Positions 1 to 11,956 of a stretch of DNA of 26,738 nt are shown here, one piece after another; position 1 is the first letter of the stretch; each line of letters opens with the position of its first letter. Both the position numbers and the translations under genes were made by a program. The stretch lies in contig BFEA01000182.1 of assembly GCA_003427395.1 (NCBI GenBank), forward strand, positions 1,625,712-1,652,449. Direction: 5' to 3'. The notes beneath the pieces were generated by a model. It searched no databases. It was not told the origin of the DNA and was given only the letters and a program-made list of their open reading frames with translations. Source of the DNA: Chara braunii (taxonomy: Eukaryota; Streptophyta; Charophyceae; Charales; Characeae).

Positions 1-240
1 CACCCATCCACCTTACACCTCCATCTTCTTCACCCATCCACCATAGCCAACCACCTCACACCGCCTTCCTCCTCCTTCTTCCTCACCCATCCACCATAGT
101 CGACCATCTCGCGCCACCCTCCTCCTCCATCTTCGTCACTCATCCACCATAGCCAACTACCCCACGCCATCTTCCTCCCCCATCCTCTTCAACCATCCCC
201 CATGTCCAACCACCTCACACCCCCTCCCTCTTCATCCCAT
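1..240. repeat. 53-bp minisatellite, about 4.5 degenerate copies
   Basis: A pyrimidine-rich unit begins with CACCCATCCACCATAG followed by a CCAACCACCTC-like stretch and a CTTCCTCCTCC-like stretch. Unit starts are visible at 31, 84, 137 and 190, exactly 53 bp apart, with a partial copy at 1-30. Copies differ by scattered substitutions, so the array is not recent. It may extend beyond the left edge. No reading frame is evident. Confidence 0.85.
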
Positions 241-349
241 TCACCAACCAAAGGCCATGACCAAGGGGGCTCGAAGAAGCAAGGCTTAGAAAGAGGACCG
301 TAGGTAGGATGGTGGGGATAGATAGGGGCTGAATTGATTAGGAGTAGGA

Positions 350-370
350 TCTCTCTCTCTCTCTCTCTCG

Positions 371-448
<78 letters not shown>
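350..448. repeat. Compound microsatellite (CT)n-(ATCT)n-(AT)n
   Basis: Three pure simple-sequence tracts abut: about ten CT units (350-368), about eleven ATCT units (371-414) and about seventeen AT units (413-448). The short minus-strand ORF across it encodes only a Tyr-Ile run and is not a gene. Confidence 0.95.
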
Positions 449-451
<3 letters not shown>

Positions 452-3400
452 CCTATACTCTCCCCCTTCCACCACTTGGCATATAACTAACCTTTCCCAC
501 TCACTTGTCACATTGCCAAAAAATGAACGGTGAAAAGAATTTGTCCGCACTTGGCGGAAAAAGTGGGCAAGGGGAGGGTTGTCGGTCCCTTGTGCTGCCA
601 AGAAGGAAGGGAAAAAGGAATTGGAACGAGTCAAGTCCGGAAAAGGGCTAGAGGAAGTTGGTACTTAAAGCAAGGTCAGATTGACTCAACCATCACCTCG
701 ACTGCATGACTAAGGGACGAGAGTGGCTTGGATTGAGAAAAGGAAAAGGAAAGCACAAAGGGTCAAGGAAACGACCTTAGGCTTGTAGGAGGGATTATGT
801 GTTGACGCCATGTGGGGGATGCCTGGCATAAATTGTGTTGAATGTGCTGGTAAGTAGCTTAAACAAACATTGAGCGGGAACGCTGGGCCGCAAAGAGAAA
901 GAGGGGCTAAGGACAAACGGGTTGTGGACTTAACCTTTGCCCTTGAATAGTTGCTTGAGCATGGTTGTGTAAAGCGAAGTCGGTTATAGCAAATGGCAAA
1001 GGCATGGGGCGGTCGGGAAGGTCGCCTAGTTTAAAAATGAAAAATTTGGGCATGTATGCGGGATGGGGCCCCAAAAAGATTAAGGGGCGTATAAGACAAA
1101 TGCATAGGCTGAACAAAGGAAGGGCGTGGATAATGTATGTGACCTCGAAAGTAGCAAATAGGACTCCCGTTTAGTGAATACATGCGTGGCCCAAGGATGA
1201 TGCTTAGCCTGCGCATAAAAGAAGAGAGACTTTCAATAAACCCTCTGGACTGCTTGAGCATTGGAAGGAGCAGTTGCATGATAACGCTAAAAGCATTAAG
1301 AAACATTGCGATTAACAGAAAGGTTTGGCGAGTCTACCATCCGGCGAGAGGGCGGAGCTGCATCCCCAATGTCAAAGCTCTCTCGCAAGATGGCCCACCC
1401 CCATCCATCTTGAAACACTAGGTGAAGGTGCCCCTATGACGAACGCTCCGCGCCCTGAGCATGAGATCAGGCGGAGCACAACCAACTAGGACCCGTAGTG
1501 GTTCGACTCAGGCTCGAAAGTCTAACAAGGTAAGGCCCTACAACGGCCCACCGCGTTGTTATTTTAGCGGCAGTGCCCTCGCAGGTTGTGCCACGATAGA
1601 CTTTCTCCTGATAAGCATTCAATCAGGACTCAAAAATACTTAATTGACTCGACTCTTATCCCATGTCGTTCCGCAGGAGCAAAACCCTCCTAGGCGGCCA
1701 CACCCTTTAAGTCTTTACTCCTTTGGCAAGACGCAGACCCGTTGTTCAGGTTACGCCGATCAACAACCGATACTCGCGGTTGCACCCTAGTGATGCTAAA
1801 TTTTACCGTTAGCTTGGTATTCTCATAAATGCCCTAAGATTAGCACAAGCGGTTGGACGGAGTGTCGCAACAATACAGGCCTACTGCGGGACTACGCAAA
1901 GGTATGTCACACATCAAAGACATTTACCAACCCTCTGTGGGACAACACAGACAGCACGACAGCCTCTCCACTTTTACAAAACAGAATCACCGCCAGATTC
2001 ACAAGACCGTGACCTCCCAACTTGATCAGAGCAAGAAAGCCACATATCAATGACATTTTCCAAATGAATCATTCTTGCGACCTCTAAAATTTCACCAATG
2101 GCCAAACAAAAACTTGGTCCTTCTCGTCAGTCAAAATCATTCAAAAACCACCTTTCATTCAAAGGAGGTTTCACTCATTAGGTCTCCTAGTCATCCCTCT
2201 CTTCTCTAGGATGAACTTTCACGCGACCTTTCTTTTAAAACATCTTCCCTTTCTGAAGATGAGTCTCGAAATAAACAAAAGACTGCCTTCCCACTCAAAG
2301 GCGTCTTAATCATAAAACTACTCAAACTGAGAGACCAACCTTTGGGTCCTTATCACAACTCAACAATAAACATTTGGCATGGTAAGCATTCGAGTCTCGA
2401 AGACTCATAAATCTCTTAGGACTCTCACACCTTTCACAAAAACAGACTGCACTTCCTCTCTTTATACCCGGCCCTATCACCCGCCCATGGGCAGACCGCA
2501 CGAGTATACCGAAGAGTAGACAGTTTACGTTCATTCTCATTCACAAAATACACAGCACACAAGACGTTTCTTACATGCCTCCCACAAAAACTTTCAATCA
2601 TCAGGATAAAACCACACATGTGAGAGTGATAGCGATCGTCATATACAAGGAAGTAATCTCAGGTAAAATCTCAACTCAATATATACTCAGGGGTATAATA
2701 TCCCAACTCAAAAGCGAATAATCATAGTCTCAAATTATATATATACACTTAGAGTTGATCAATCTCAACTCAAAATAGCACCAGTATCACACAAAAATTG
2801 TGGCCTTCCTAGCCAAAGCTAAACTGAGACATCTCTAATCAAGGCGCAATCGCACCCCTGAAATCGGAGGAGTTGAAGTAACTCAAGACATATCCTTATA
2901 TCCAAAGAAGTAACATAAGGCCCACCATGCCTTGCTCAATCGAAAGTTTAAAACAGCCTCGTGCATACTCCTCTCTCATATATCAGCACAACCACACTGT
3001 TCCTTGAGGTCATAAAAACTTTAAAAAAACTAAAAAACCCACCAAAACTCCATGCATATCCTATATACAAACACATGGGTGCGCATACCCTTATAACTCA
3101 GGGTGGTACGACTAAAAAGAAACTCGTCCCTCAAATACAGTCATCTCATCTCGAGTATAAAGGTGATATCTTTAGAGAAAAATACTTGTCTAAAAGGGAC
3201 AAGTACCACAATCAAAGTCAAATCAGTACTCCTAATATGATCACATCCTCACCTGATCTCATGATGCACTTAAGTCTATACTACAAACCATACCCTTTTC
3301 CTTCCCTTATCTTCTGCGGCCCATACATGCGCGAGGCTCACTCCCATACTTTGATCATGCTATAACCATCGTGCCTTCGAGCAGACCCAAGAGTCTAAGA

Positions 3401-3630
3401 AGTGCTCATCTAATCTAAATGGAGGTCTCTTAGGATTCAACATATATACATGACGCGCTGAGACCATGCGCACATATCTTCTAGCTTCAAACAACATACA
3501 GTCAAGGCCCTGCTGGCTAAAACATGGAGTTAGGCTCACACAATTATTTAGCCTGCTCTTGTAACTCTCATGTCTACATATATATGCAAGTTTATGAGAG
3601 ACGAATTTTGGCAGAACATAAGGGCACCCT
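449..3630. other. No supported gene; AT-rich non-coding DNA with a GC-richer patch
   Basis: Only short overlapping open frames on both strands occur here, none with a recognisable domain. About 1320-1780 is GC-richer than the rest, but I recognise nothing in it. About 2660-2775 holds short direct repeats of ATCTCAACTCAA (near 2668 and 2760) around AT-only tracts. The longest frame, 2961-3365 on the plus strand (134 codons), lies in AT-rich DNA, has no motif I recognise, and I treat it as chance. Confidence 0.5.
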
Positions 3631-3641
3631 CTATCGGCCCG

Positions 3642-4262
3642 CTACTGCCCGAATCCCATCCCAATCTGCAACCCTTTCATCAGGATCATGGGAACTCGCG
3701 TAAGCATCAACAACGTTGACCACGTCCTGAGTTTTTGACTGCGGGGTAGAAATCTTTGATCCAGGTACAGGCCATATGTCAACTCGCACGTATAGCGTCC
3801 ATACCCCCATTCTCGCGCCTTCGAAGCGGCTTCTGCTGCGGCCTCTATCCTCGGCAGTCCCCCGAAACACTTTTCTACCAGGAACTCAGGCAAGATAACT
3901 CGTAATGGAGCTGAAGGAGGTGCAAACTCTTTGGCAGACTTGACCTCTATACGGGTCTCCACTTGTTCCTCTCCTTCATGGACCCTGCCTCTCTCCCATT
4001 TTACTGCAGCTCCATCAGCTATCCTCAGAGGCCTTGCAAGCAGGCTACTATGCCCAAGTGCCAACTCAATCCCATGAAGGACCCAAAATGATGGTGGGGC
4101 GTATAAGGTCACCCTCACGATTGCGCAGCCTTGACCATCATCAAATATAGACTCGATCCAGATGAAGATACCCTTGTCTATCAATGCGCTCCATCAGGAA
4201 GAGATATATTCTCCTTCCTTGACTCGCCTCCGCAAGATATCTCGAGGCCATCTTCTCTTTTA
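3642..4262 (-). pseudogene. Orphan protein-like reading frame, probably a decayed fragment
   Basis: An uninterrupted minus-strand frame of 180 codons (4184 down to 3642) reads like globular protein rather than low-complexity translation. It has alternating hydrophobic stretches such as DDGQGCAIVRVTLYAPPSFW near the N-terminus and an Ala-rich helix-like segment (IEAAAEAASKAREWGYGRY) in the second half. The only start in the frame is a TTG. Just upstream lie a TGA (4194-4196), then about 20 more plausible codons rich in Arg and Lys, then a TAA (4260-4262). I do not recognise the family. It could be a relic of a mobile-element protein or an exon of a host gene. Neighbouring DNA gives no support for a complete gene. 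No function is assigned. Confidence 0.35.
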
Positions 4263-7200
4263 ACAGGCAAGGTCATATGGGGATCTTCCTTAGCATAAGG
4301 CATCCTGAGTTGCCTTCGCTCTGGTCTGGATTCTGCCCATCACAGAAAAACATCTAGCAGACGCCTTTCGTTATTATGCTGACAATCACGTTCTAGCCTT
4401 AGCTTCAAATCGTCTTTCACTAAAATTCATCCTTTCTTGTCTTTACGACCACCCAGCTTAGAGGGAAAAATAATGGTAATGTATCATGGTAATAGTACGT
4501 TCACAGATATCAAAATTCATAATAATAATAATTCATGGAAAACGATATATTACCTTAGTATTTGACATCAACAACACTCATAAAAATCAATGTGAATTAT
4601 ATACAAGCTAGTCCGTTACCCAGAAGTATATATGAATACCTCACATTGACTAGAATCAAGGTAAGTTTGTCCATAATACATACTCTCGAATACAATAATA
4701 ATATACGTACGATAGATACCATTGTTCGTATGTAGTGTCGTAGAATTTACCACTCTACTCCCCAACTTCGATAGAAGTATATTGAGGCGAAGGGCAGTGC
4801 AATCCAATTTAGAATGAGTAGCATCCCAAATCCCTGAGCCCCGCTTAAAGATCAGGCCTCATTGCTTTTCCCTCCGATTCGAGCACTTGCTCCTTGCAGA
4901 CCCTTGCCGACAAAGTAAACAACCTCACCATACACGCTTCGGGATGTATTATCCCGTCCTGTGTTGGTGAACGTACTTGACATAGAAATAGTTGGGGATT
5001 CACCCCCGACCTTTTCACGACATGTAGTAGTCGCTTCCTTTATAACCATGGTCTGACAAGGCTTAAATACTTTCCTCCTATTCAGTAGTAGTGTAGTTAT
5101 CTTATCCCAGGGGATACAACGACAACACCCCACTATGGATCAGGAACATAGTTCCGGCGTGGGTCTCACTACTACCTACAAGATAAAGTTACTTCTTCAA
5201 AGCCATCTCTCAGGGGAACAATAACATATGATTGCAATCTTCCTTAGGGTAGACCTTACACATTGACCATTTCCTGAGACGAAACTTATCTTAGGAAAAT
5301 GGTCACTCCATTCACCTCTGAATCTGCATCAGACGTGGCTTCTGCGCAATGCCTCTACCCCTCTTTGAAGAGCAATCCAAACACGTAACTTAACAAACAA
5401 CCATAAGTTGATAATTGGACTTGAGACGCTCATATAAATCCTTGCAAACTGATAAGTTCAAATCCATACTTCAGATACATTGCCCATGTAATTCAATGAG
5501 TTTTTTTCATCATAATGGGTACCTTAAAAGGCTAACTCCCACAAATAGACATGCTTCGTCCGATTGGTGCAGGACCCTCCCGACCACGTAACGCAGGAGT
5601 TGGTTTCTTCCTCGTCCCGATTACACATGGAGCTTGTGCAAGCCGCTCCAACCGAGTGCGCCAGCCATACCTTTCGCGAGCCCCTACGACAGGATAGGGC
5701 CTACGCGAGGCACGACTTACCTCCACCTTGCGGGAGCTGTCACCTCCCTTCGGTGGGCGTATCCCCGCCGAGCTACCAATCCACAGTACGAAAGCTAATC
5801 GGTTGCAATCGCAGAGGTGGACCAGCCAAGGGTGTTTCTCGTTCGTTGTAGCATTGGGGGTACGCGCGGTTTTACGCCTCTATTGGACCCGCATGCGAAC
5901 CGACGCCTTGGGGTGCTGAGGTCCCAAGCGTGACCCATCGTCGGTCGACTAGGACGCATCCCACACACCAAGCGTACACCACTCTAAAGACATAAAAAAT
6001 AAAACACGCACGCTAACACACATATACAGACGACACGAAACGAACAACACAACAACACTCCTAGTCCCTCTACTAGTCATCCCATAACCTTCCGACGCGG
6101 AAATCGGATAGGCGGCGCGCGCGAGACTTAATATAAAACCGCGCGGAGGCAGGGCTAACTCATATCGACTCGCAATGCATGCATACGCAAGTAGTCCCAA
6201 TGATGGCATACTATGTAGTACCCATGCTCATGCAGTCCTCGTAATCTCGAGGGTCGCATTCGACACTCAAGTATCAGCTGACACGCACTTTGAGGGGTTA
6301 ACCTCTCGACGTTGGACAACCACCAAGTGAGGTTGAGAACCCTCTTCTGCACCCTGCGGAGAGTGGGTGGTGCACAGGTTCATACATGTGGTGGCAATCG
6401 TCTCTTATCGCCCTGGAGACCAGCTCCACCATCCAGAGCCAAGAGAAAACTCAAGGGGTTTGACTTTGACGGTTGCCACGAACTACAACGTCCAACCATA
6501 AAAAAAAACTCCAAGAAGCAAGAAAGATTGAAAGGAGGGATCTCCCCTTTCTCTCAAGGCATGATCTGTTTAACACTTGCGCACGACCACAATAGGTCGT
6601 GTGAACACTCAAAGCGTATGCATATAAACATATAGTATATAAAGGGTTATAAATATGTGACGATCACTTCTCACAATCAAAGTGGGAGTCCTCTCAGGCA
6701 TATACACGTATGTGATCGCAGACAGTCAAATCCAAAGCCCGAACCACAAACGTACCTGCAATCACATCAAAGGGTCAACCAAAAGTCCATACACTACACG
6801 GGGTCAACTTCAACCATTCTCTGCACTCATACCCCTTTCTTTAGCCATACAAGCCTCACCCTTAGCGCACCCTTCCAACAATAAAGTACTTAGTATCTTT
6901 TTTATATGACCATTCAATAAAATTCGTGTAAAAACACAACATAACAAATCAAACCACAGGGCTAAAGCCTTTAGGTCGAGTGGCAAGCGTGGATTGGAGT
7001 TGAGTCGTAAACCGACGAATCGGCAACCGACCTGTTATCAGTGATAACAGAAGATGATCCTCATGGGATCAAGCTGAATTTATTCCAGATCCTGAATCAA
7101 ACGATCAAGAGGACCTGTAACACAGGACATGTCAATACCTAGGCTAAATTCATAAGTTTATGGAGAATAAAGCTCCATAGCACATTCTCACCCAAGATCC

Positions 7201-7329
7201 TCCTACAAGCTAAGCCTAGGCGTACCTCTAAGCCAAGACCCAACGCAAGGTAGACCTATGGCAGCATCTCCCCTATTCAGGGTGGATTGCCAAAATTGCC
7301 ACATTTCAAAATATACTCTCCTTTAAACT
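4263..7329. other. No supported gene; AT-rich DNA with a GC-rich island
   Basis: This is mostly AT-rich sequence with short unremarkable frames. Minus-strand frames at 4852-5133 (93 codons) and at about 4616-4860 (about 80 codons, in another frame) look mildly protein-like but have no motif I know. About 5530-5960 is clearly GC-richer and contains a minus-strand 5' splice-site-like GGAGGTAAGT near 5715-5724. About 6612-6660 contains a TATATAAAG box-like string, with nothing convincing downstream. A perfect 9-bp inverted repeat with a one-base centre lies at 7032-7050 (CTGTTATCA, G, TGATAACAG). Confidence 0.4.
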
Positions 7330-7890
7330 AAGAAAATTTTGGTAAAAATGCCCTCTCAGAATTTGTACTAACTCAAATATGAAAACAAAAACAATCTCTA
7401 ATTCCCAAAAGTCAAATTTTGTTTCACTCCCTGAACTAGTAAAAATTTGGGCAGCACTCCCTTTAGAAAATAGGACTTTTCAGATTTTTACTAAGTGAGA
7501 TATGAACCGAGAGCAAACACGAGTTCAACAAAGACAAAATTTAACTAACTCCTTAGATTTGTAAAACTTTCGGCAACACTACCTTAAGAAAAAGTGTTAA
7601 TCCAAGATTTATACAAAGCTAAGTTAAGAATCTAAAGTGACTTTAACTTCTCAAGGTCCAATTTTGTCCACCTCCCTAAATTAGCAAAAATTTGGGCAGC
7701 ACTCCTTTTAGAAAAGGAGGCTTTCCAGATTTTTACTAAGTCATATATAAAAGCCAGACAAACTGAACTTTGAAAAGATAAAGTCTGACTAACTCCTTGG
7801 TTATGTAGAAATTTCGGCAGCGCTTCCCATAGAGAAAGTGGCTTGCCAAGATTTACACAAGGCCAAGAATAACAAATAATCCTAGAAAAT
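7330..7890. repeat. 122-bp tandem repeat with alternating (dimeric) monomer types
   Basis: A phrase of the type AAAATTTGGGCAGCACTCC, followed about 40 bp later by CAGATTTTTACTAAG, recurs. The GGCA(G/A)C anchor lies at 7450, 7572, 7695 and 7816, giving spacings of 122, 123 and 121 bp. Copies one and three share GGGCAGCACTCC and CAGATTTTTACTAAG. Copies two and four share CGGCA and an AAGATTTAyACAA form. The array is therefore a roughly 245-bp dimer repeated twice. A more diverged copy probably precedes it near 7335-7390. No coding potential is evident. Confidence 0.75.
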
Positions 7891-8140
7891 GCAAAATTGA
7901 CCTAAGTAAAATAAACTTAGCTCATAAAATGCAGAAATTGAACTAACTCCTATCGCTCTAGCATGTGGCGAGCATTGAAAGCAACTACCTATCAAACTGA
8001 AACTCAGACTAAGTAGTAGTCTCACTCAGCCACATGCAGGCCAAACCACAAGGGTAAGTACTCTCACCATCCCCAAGTCAACCTTATCGGACAATACTTC
8101 ATAGTCTTTCAATGATTTATCCTTTTATACCCAGTTTACA

Positions 8141-8144
8141 TAAG
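8141..8144. other. Target-site duplication, left copy (TAAG)
   Basis: TAAG directly precedes the left LTR and is repeated directly after the right LTR at 18119-18122. It becomes a 5-bp ATAAG if the terminal A of the right LTR is counted as target DNA. A 4-5-bp duplication fits Ty3/gypsy integration. Confidence 0.8.
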
Positions 8145-9530
8145 TGTTACGATCATGGTCACTTCCAGAGTGCAAATTCACAATAAAAGACAATGTCACC
8201 CAGTTGCGAAAGAAATGAAAGCACTTTCAAAGAGATAGAGACCAGAGGAGAGAGAAAAAAAAGAAGAAGAAGTAGAAGAAGAAGATATGCATCGGCAAGA
8301 CCAATGACAATTCCCCTTTCTCTCTCCACCTTTCTCTCTCCACCTTCCTCCTCCTCCTTCACTTCGCCAATCTTATTCTTCTCTCAATAATAATAATAAC
8401 AATGAATGGATGATCCATAATCAGTATCTGAAGTTCCCTCTTACTGCTGACTCAATAACAACAACAACAACAAGTCCACCATAGTTATGGCTTCCCTCCT
8501 TCTGCCTCCTCTCTCATAAATAGGCTATGGCGGACTGGTGAGGGCCCTACCCTAATGTCCAAAGGACAACACAAAGCAGCTATGGCGCTGCACTCATGTC
8601 CAAAGGACAACCCAAAGCAGCTATGATGCTGCTGACTGGTCCGCCATGCCTGACTTTGCCTCGAGCTTCCTTGATGCGGCACTACCCCAACTGGGGCCTT
8701 AAGATGCAGCGCTCAACAAGGTGATGAAGACGGTGTCCACCATAGCCAGGTAGGTGCCTCGCCATTCTCCTACTTAGCCCCCTTCTTCCTCCTCCTCAAG
8801 CTGGGCTGCTCGCCATAGCCAGGCTGAGCTCCAGCTGCCCTTCACCTCCAAGCAGCGTTGTACCAGTCCAGCGCTGTGCTCCAGCAGCATGTCGCCAATC
8901 CTTGCATACCGCAAATGAGGAGCTACTTGCTCTTCCGAAAGATATAGCGGCCTATTGGCCTCCTGGGCGGTGACTTCCTAGGCCGAGCGGCCTCCCAACA
9001 GCCGGTACCTCCTCCCTTTCGGAGGGAAACATCATTGCAGGCTCTGCTAACCTTCGGACAGGCCCTAGACCCGGGCTACTTGGACTGGTATCGGCCTACC
9101 TCTATCCTACCGCTACTGGGCCTCTAAGAATGCCAAATTTTTGTCTTCTTCTGCTCGGCCTCCAGTACCCGACACTCCTACCACTGCTCGAGTGGTACCG
9201 GCCTACCTGCTACTCGAGTGTTTTTCCCTGCTGCTCTAAGTTTTGCGGGCCTACCCCCGCTACTTGAGTGTTTACCCCCCTGCAACCCTCGAAGTCACGG
9301 CCACAGGTAAGTACCGGCCCTGCGGGGCCTTGCAACCAACAAGTACCCTTGCGGGTGACACTCATTCAACCGACAAGCACTCAGACAGACGTGCAAACCA
9401 CCAGGCACGCACACACACACTGACATGGAAATCACAGCAGAATGCGGGAATTTCAGCAAGGCATTCATTCTAGCGGCAAATCCCAGAAATCAGCAGTGTT
9501 CTCAGTCTGTGTTTGTGGCGGGTCATTACA
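8145..9530 (-). repeat. 3' LTR of the retrotransposon (left copy)
   Basis: On the element's sense strand it begins TGTAATGACC and ends GTAACA, with the usual TG...CA termini. It matches 16743-18118 along its whole length. Internal simple repeats include an AAG-rich tract near 8253-8283, (AAT)n near 8388 and (CAA)n near 8457. A unit containing GTCCAAAGGACAAC is repeated about 41 bp apart near 8557 and 8597. This copy carries a 14-bp duplication (TCTCTCTCCACCTT, about 8327-8355) that the other LTR lacks. Confidence 0.93.
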
Positions 9531-9533
9531 TTA

Positions 9534-9543
9534 CCCCCCTCTC
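9534..9543 (-). promoter_or_regulatory. Polypurine tract (plus-strand DNA primer site)
   Basis: On the sense strand GAGAGGGGGG lies three bases (TAA) upstream of the 3' LTR. Its position and purine content fit the RNase H-resistant primer for second-strand synthesis. Confidence 0.8.
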
Positions 9544-9571
9544 AAGAGGGAGGTCCCTTCGAGCGAGTAAC

Positions 9572-10240
9572 TCATTCAGAGTCGGCACAAAAAGCATCGT
9601 AGGCGTAGATAAAAAAGAGAGACTTAGTAATACCGTAAGGAGTGAGTCTTGCAGAAAACTTAGCAGTCTGTCCATCAACGATCTGTCGTTCATATGCGTT
9701 CACAACACGTGGAACATTCTTTAGCAGCTATTTTCTGTCGATCCAGAAAAACTCGTTCAACGGGTGATAGAGGAAGTGAACCTTATACTGTCTGTTCCTC
9801 CCTCTGCCTTCATGGGAAACAATTATGTCTATCTCATGACCGTCGTCGATAGGAGGAGGTATTATAGGATCTCGGAAGGGAAAAGTTTCATCATCAATGT
9901 GTGGAAACAATTTGGATGCATGGAAGACCGGATATGTGCGCAGATGAGGAGGCACATCAATCCCTTATGAAGGACCAAATTCATCCCCAATCACATTCAG
10001 AACCTGCCAAGGGCCATAGTACAACGGGAGAAGCTTTCGTGATACACCCTCGTTATCAGAAAACTCAGACATTTTGACCCAGACATAATCCCCTACTTTG
10101 AAGTTCGGTTCTTTACGCGACTTGTTAGCGTGTTTGATCATGGCATGCTGACGCTTGTTGATTGCTGCGATAGCAACTTTGAGCAGGCGTGCGTACTTGG
10201 CATTGTAGGCATGTCGGGCGTCAGACCAGGTGACCGTTCG
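9572..10240 (-). pseudogene. pol: Integrase C-terminal domain and chromodomain-like tail (broken)
   Basis: This frame carries the integrase C-terminal region: NFKVGDYVWVKMSEF, then LLPLYYGPWQVLNVIGDEFGPS, the usual GPF/Y-type module after the catalytic core. A tail follows with VPPHLRTYPVFHASKLFPH and then a chromodomain-like stretch (RQYKVHFLYHPLNEFFWI). In related elements the chromodomain directs insertion to particular chromatin. Two in-frame stops interrupt it: TAA at 9965-9967 and TAG at 9728-9730. Beyond the second the frame stays open through a plausible domain end to a TGA at 9572-9574, which I take as the original stop. A frame break near 10230-10245 separates it from the integrase core. 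Confidence 0.8.
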
Positions 10241-10692
10241 GGGAACAGATAAGTGAGAGGATTGCGCAACTGCCTTCCGTATTGGAGTTGATTCGGTGTC
10301 GTGCCAGTTGCGGAGCGAATGAAGTTGTTGTACAACCCCTTCACTTTGTGTAACTCCCTGTCCCATGTGTTCTAGTCTGGAACAATCAACGCGTGAAGTA
10401 GTTGGATGACAGTCTGGTTGATTTCCTCAGCCAATCCATTGGCTTCGGGGTGTCGACCAGAAGTCTTGTTGAGTTTGATGTCGTAGATCTGAGAAGTGAA
10501 GTCCTTCCAATCTTTACTAATGAACTTGGTATCCCGATCACTCACAATAGTTTTCGGGTGGCCAAACTGCAGAATGTATTGCTGATGAAATTCTTCGATG
10601 ACAAGTTCAGTTGGGGCATGGGGAGGGAAAGGAATCAAGTTCAGAAATTTGGAAAAACGGTCAACGAGTGACTTGTGAATTCCCTGCCTCAC
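10235..10692 (-). pseudogene. pol: Integrase catalytic core fragment
   Basis: This frame carries most of the DDE core of a Ty3/gypsy integrase: LVDRFSKFLNLIPF, the second Asp in TIVSDRDTKFISKDW, and the Glu region HPEANGLAEEINQTV. The first catalytic Asp (in ISIDFTDMG) lies in the preceding frame, so the three acidic residues exist but are not in one frame. A TAG at 10372-10374 stops the frame just after the Glu region, and recognisable integrase sequence (DRELHKVKGLYNNFIRSATG) continues beyond it. Frame breaks flank the segment near 10685 and 10235. Confidence 0.85.
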
Positions 10693-11437
10693 TCACCTTT
10701 CCCATGTCCGTGAAGTCGATGGAAATCGACGCACCGGGACCATCAGGAATGGGGAGGGGTCTCAGCAGGCCACAAGGCTTATGCCTGTGGACCTTGGTTC
10801 TTTGACGTACTTGACATTCAGCAATGAACTTCTGAGCCGATCCCTTCATTCCCGACCAATCAAACTGCTGCAGAAGACTTCCATAAGTCTTCTCAAAGCC
10901 GAAATGTCCACTCCGACCATGTGCCAAATCCAAGAAATGAGTTCGGAGAGGCGCATGGTTGGGTACACACAAACGATCAAATTTCCCATACCGGCGGAAT
11001 ACAAGACCCTCACACTCATGAAAATCAGGTTGACTGTTAGGGTCAGCCTTGAGCTGCTCAAGGATGGGACTAAGGTCCGGATCCTTGGCGGTGTGTTCGA
11101 CCAGATCCTCCTTCAGTTTCCTTCGGAGGTTATACGAACCCACAAGGCAAGTCAAAAACTCAGGATGGCGTGAGAGAGCATCAGCAACACGGTTATAACA
11201 ACCTTTCTTGTGTTTCAACTCAAAGTTATAGACATCAATGTTATGCAACCAGCGGCTCAGTGTAGGAGAGAGATCAGTTTGTGTCTTAATCCACTGCAAG
11301 GTTTGGTGATCTGAGTAAACCTTGAAGTGCCGACCCAAGAGGTAGTGCTTCCAATGTGTGAGCGCCTCGCGCAAGGCGTAGAGCTCACGCATGTATGTGG
11401 AGGTAGCTACCTTGTGGCTGGGCATGCGTTTGCTCTA
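10661..11437 (-). pseudogene. pol: RNase H second half and integrase N-terminal zinc domain
   Basis: The segment starts just after an in-frame TAG (11435-11437) inside RNase H. It shows MRELYALREALTHWKHYLLG with the RNase H Glu, then FKVYSDHQTLQWI with the SDH Asp. Next come the linker LKHKKGCYNRVADALSRHP and the integrase zinc finger. The finger has H-x4-H (HGRSGH) and, 29 residues later, C-x2-R (CQVR) where C-x2-C is expected; codon 10805-10807 is CGT. The first integrase Asp is in ISIDFTDMG. The frame ends at a break near 10685. Losing a zinc ligand would be expected to damage the integrase even if the frames were intact. Confidence 0.88.
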
Positions 11438-11956
11438 ATATTCGAGCGGACGCAGACCATCACCATCATCTTGTTGCAGCACTGGACCAATCCCAAACTG
11501 GCTCGCGTCCGTAGTGACTACGAATATGAGGTTGGGATCCGCAATGCGGAGCACAGGATCACTCACGAATGCCTCTTTCAAGGCTTGGAACGCAGTCTCA
11601 CATTTCTCACACCACGCATAAGCAACATTCTTACTTGTTAGTCTCGAGAGTGGGTGAGCAATGACAGAAAATTTGGGCACAAACTTCCGGTAATATGAGG
11701 CCAAACCAAGAAAAGAACGCAGTTTGCGTACGTTCGCTGGTTGAGGCCACTTTCGGATGACCTCAACCTTGGTTGCCTCCGGCTCAAGGCCGTTTGCTGA
11801 CAACCGGTGCCCAAGATAGATGACGCTGTCCCTTCCAAACTCAGATTTCCCTAAGTTGAGGTGCAGTTGTGCCTCCTTGAGGACCTACAAAACTTTCTCA
11901 AGGTGCATGACGTGCTCTTCCTTGGACTTGCTGAAGATCAGGATGTCATCGAGGTA
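11435..11956 (-). pseudogene. pol: RT thumb/connection and start of RNase H
   Basis: Reading from the left copy of YLDD (11945-11956), the frame runs through [17 protein letters not shown] to a TAG stop at 11885-11887, probably a CAG-to-TAG change. It then continues VLKEAQLHLNLGKSEFG and YLGHRLSANG. The connection domain follows (KWPQPANVRKLRSFLGLASYY) and then the first RNase H Asp in VVTTDASQFGIGPVLQQ. It ends at a second in-frame TAG at 11435-11437, with RNase H continuing beyond. All parts are in the expected order, spacing and strand. Confidence 0.88.

Noticed and set aside
413-634. Minus-strand frame ending in a Tyr-Ile run
   Set aside because: Produced by the (AT)n microsatellite; nothing else supports it.
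2961-3365. 134-codon plus-strand frame
   Set aside because: AT-rich composition, no motif and no homology that I recognise; insufficient for a gene call.
7032-7050. Palindrome with the core TATCAGTGATA, as in tet operators
   Set aside because: Only the 11-bp core matches, the operator flanks differ, and the context is eukaryotic non-coding DNA. Taken as a chance inverted repeat.
9243-9724. Plus-strand open frames in and beside the left LTR
   Set aside because: They lie antisense to the retrotransposon, and the LTR part is repeated in the right LTR.
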